From the NCBI RefSeq assembly GCF_900176595.1, contig NZ_LT838813.1, forward strand, positions 1,426,001 through 1,490,000: a DNA stretch of 64,000 nt, given 5' to 3'. Made by a program: the position numbers and the translations under genes. Under the pieces are notes generated by a model. That model saw nothing but the letters and a program-made list of their open reading frames with translations, had not been told where the DNA came from and ran no database searches. This document shows, in pieces, positions 63,266 through 64,000 of the stretch (positions are counted from its first letter, which is position 1; every line of letters starts with the position of its first letter). The stretch is from Aquiflexum balticum DSM 16537 (GTDB lineage: Bacteria; Bacteroidota; Bacteroidia; Cytophagales; Cyclobacteriaceae).

Positions 63266-64000
63266 ATGAAACGAATCTTCTCCATCCTCAAAGAAAAATG
63301 GCCGGAGTACATCCTGGAAATCCTGGTCATTACCTTCGGCATTTTGGGGGCTTTTGCCCTCAACAACTGGAATGAACATAACAAAGCCAAAACCTTGGAA
63401 AAAGAGTATATCACCCGGTTGATCGAGGATCTGACCAAAGACAGGGTTCAAATAGTTCAAGAAAAAAAGGACACCCAATTGAGGTTGGAGGTGACCATGT
63501 ATATCTACGATATCATAACTTCTGATCAACCTGTAGTTGAAGATACATCTTATTTTGTGGTGGGCATTCAAATGATTGGCCGAACCAACAGACCAAAAAT
63601 TAACGACGCAACCTTTGAAGATCTGATCAGCTCCGGCAATGCAAGTATCATTCAAAATAAGGCGCTGTTCAATGAAATTAGAAGTTATTACAGAAACATC
63701 CCTTTTGAGTGGTTTGAAGAATATATTGATCGAATGTGGAAAGGCTATTTACCTCTTGGAATTGATGCAATTAACTTAGATATGCTCCTGGAAATAATAG
63801 ATCAGGAAGCAGAAGGTTGGGTCGATGCTGATAAATTCAATGAAATCAACCTAAAAGTCAGTGAAAGGGAATTTGAGCAGATTCTGGGCAAGATCTTGAA
63901 TTCTAAAGAATTTGAATTCGAAACAAAGAATATAGGACGCTCGCATCGTGTACATATCAACTTTCTAGAACGAATGCTTAAGAGTGAACAAGACCTTATA
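63266..64000 (+). CDS. DUF6090-like protein, truncated by window end
   Basis: 245 codons without a stop before the right edge. KEKWPEYILEILVITFGILG then AFALNNWNEHNK is the membrane segment (about 12-38). The family motif is FEDLISSGNASIIQNKALFN at about 118-137. It belongs to a diverged branch (no MIKFFRKIRQ start) and is the tenth member of the tandem run. Confidence 0.72.
   Translation, partial: MKRIFSILKEKWPEYILEILVITFGILGAFALNNWNEHNKAKTLEKEYITRLIEDLTKDRVQIVQEKKDTQLRLEVTMYIYDIITSDQPVVEDTSYFVVGIQMIGRTNRPKINDATFEDLISSGNASIIQNKALFNEIRSYYRNIPFEWFEEYIDRMWKGYLPLGIDAINLDMLLEIIDQEAEGWVDADKFNEINLKVSEREFEQILGKILNSKEFEFETKNIGRSHRVHINFLERMLKSEQDLI

Noticed and set aside
63251-63655. 134-codon - strand open frame near the right edge
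   Set aside because: Lies antisense to a DUF6090-like gene with a conserved motif.
1-64000. tRNA, rRNA or classical riboswitches
   Set aside because: I looked for T-loop-like GGTTCGA-type motifs and long conserved RNA cores on both strands by eye and saw none; a covariance-model scan would be needed to exclude them.

Overview
The window looks like a chromosomal segment of a marine or aquatic Bacteroidota bacterium, most likely a Cyclobacteriaceae relative (Algoriphagus/Cyclobacterium type). This is inferred from AT-rich codon use, many lipoproteins with Bacteroidota-style lipoboxes, a hybrid two-component regulator of the HTCS type, S9 peptidases, DUF6090 proteins, and intergenic repeats typical of this phylum. 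I saw no rRNA, tRNA, CRISPR array, transposase or integrase. Coding density is high and most genes lie on the + strand.

Layout. 0-0.4 kb: remnant of a Fic-like gene and a cluster of palindromic operator-like sites. 0.4-2.4 kb (- strand): membrane histidine kinase. 2.7-12.5 kb: a run of mostly exported or lipid-anchored catabolic enzymes (proline iminopeptidase-like hydrolase, agmatine-deiminase-family protein, SDR, epimerase-like reductase, Tat-exported DinB-like protein, M20 amidohydrolase, Tat-lipoprotein FMN hydroxy-acid oxidase, sulfatase) and a small membrane protein. 12.7-14.7 kb: an unusual lipoprotein joining two VOC domains, two cytochrome c domains and a rhodanese domain. 14.9-23 kb: NTF2-like proteins, a frameshifted amidohydrolase, an esterase, two more copies of the small membrane protein and a large alpha/beta-hydrolase-domain protein. 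23-27 kb: two DUF6090 genes around a putative acetyltransferase and an APC permease. 27-31.5 kb: DUF1080 lipoprotein (-), P1/DmpA peptidase, TerB-like repeat protein, two NTF2-like lipoproteins. 31.9-33.5 kb: HipB/HipA-like pair. 33.6-39.6 kb (- strand): NHL-like fragment, double aspartyl protease, full-length HTCS regulator. 40.3-46.5 kb: S9 peptidase, then two lipoproteins with native leaders fused to GC-rich, foreign-looking bodies. 47.1-51.5 kb: APC permease, sulfatase, APC permease. 51.6 kb to the end: a probable operon of S9 peptidase, NTF2-like protein, two DUF6090-like genes, an esterase, and at least ten tandem DUF6090 or DUF6090-like genes, running off the right edge.

The two most unusual features are as follows. 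(1) The DUF6090 superfamily expansion has 16 copies or fragments in the window. Every intact copy has a conserved N-terminal anchor, a divergent C-terminal half and a recurring SSG-type motif, and four copies carry an in-frame 21-bp palindromic insertion at the same place. (2) A dispersed, co-oriented element of about 60-110 bp occurs seven times, in six cases 70-160 bp upstream of a start codon. It has a conserved hairpin potential and looks like a shared promoter/5'-UTR control element or a small domesticated repeat. Functions are family-level inferences from motifs read by eye; no database search was possible.
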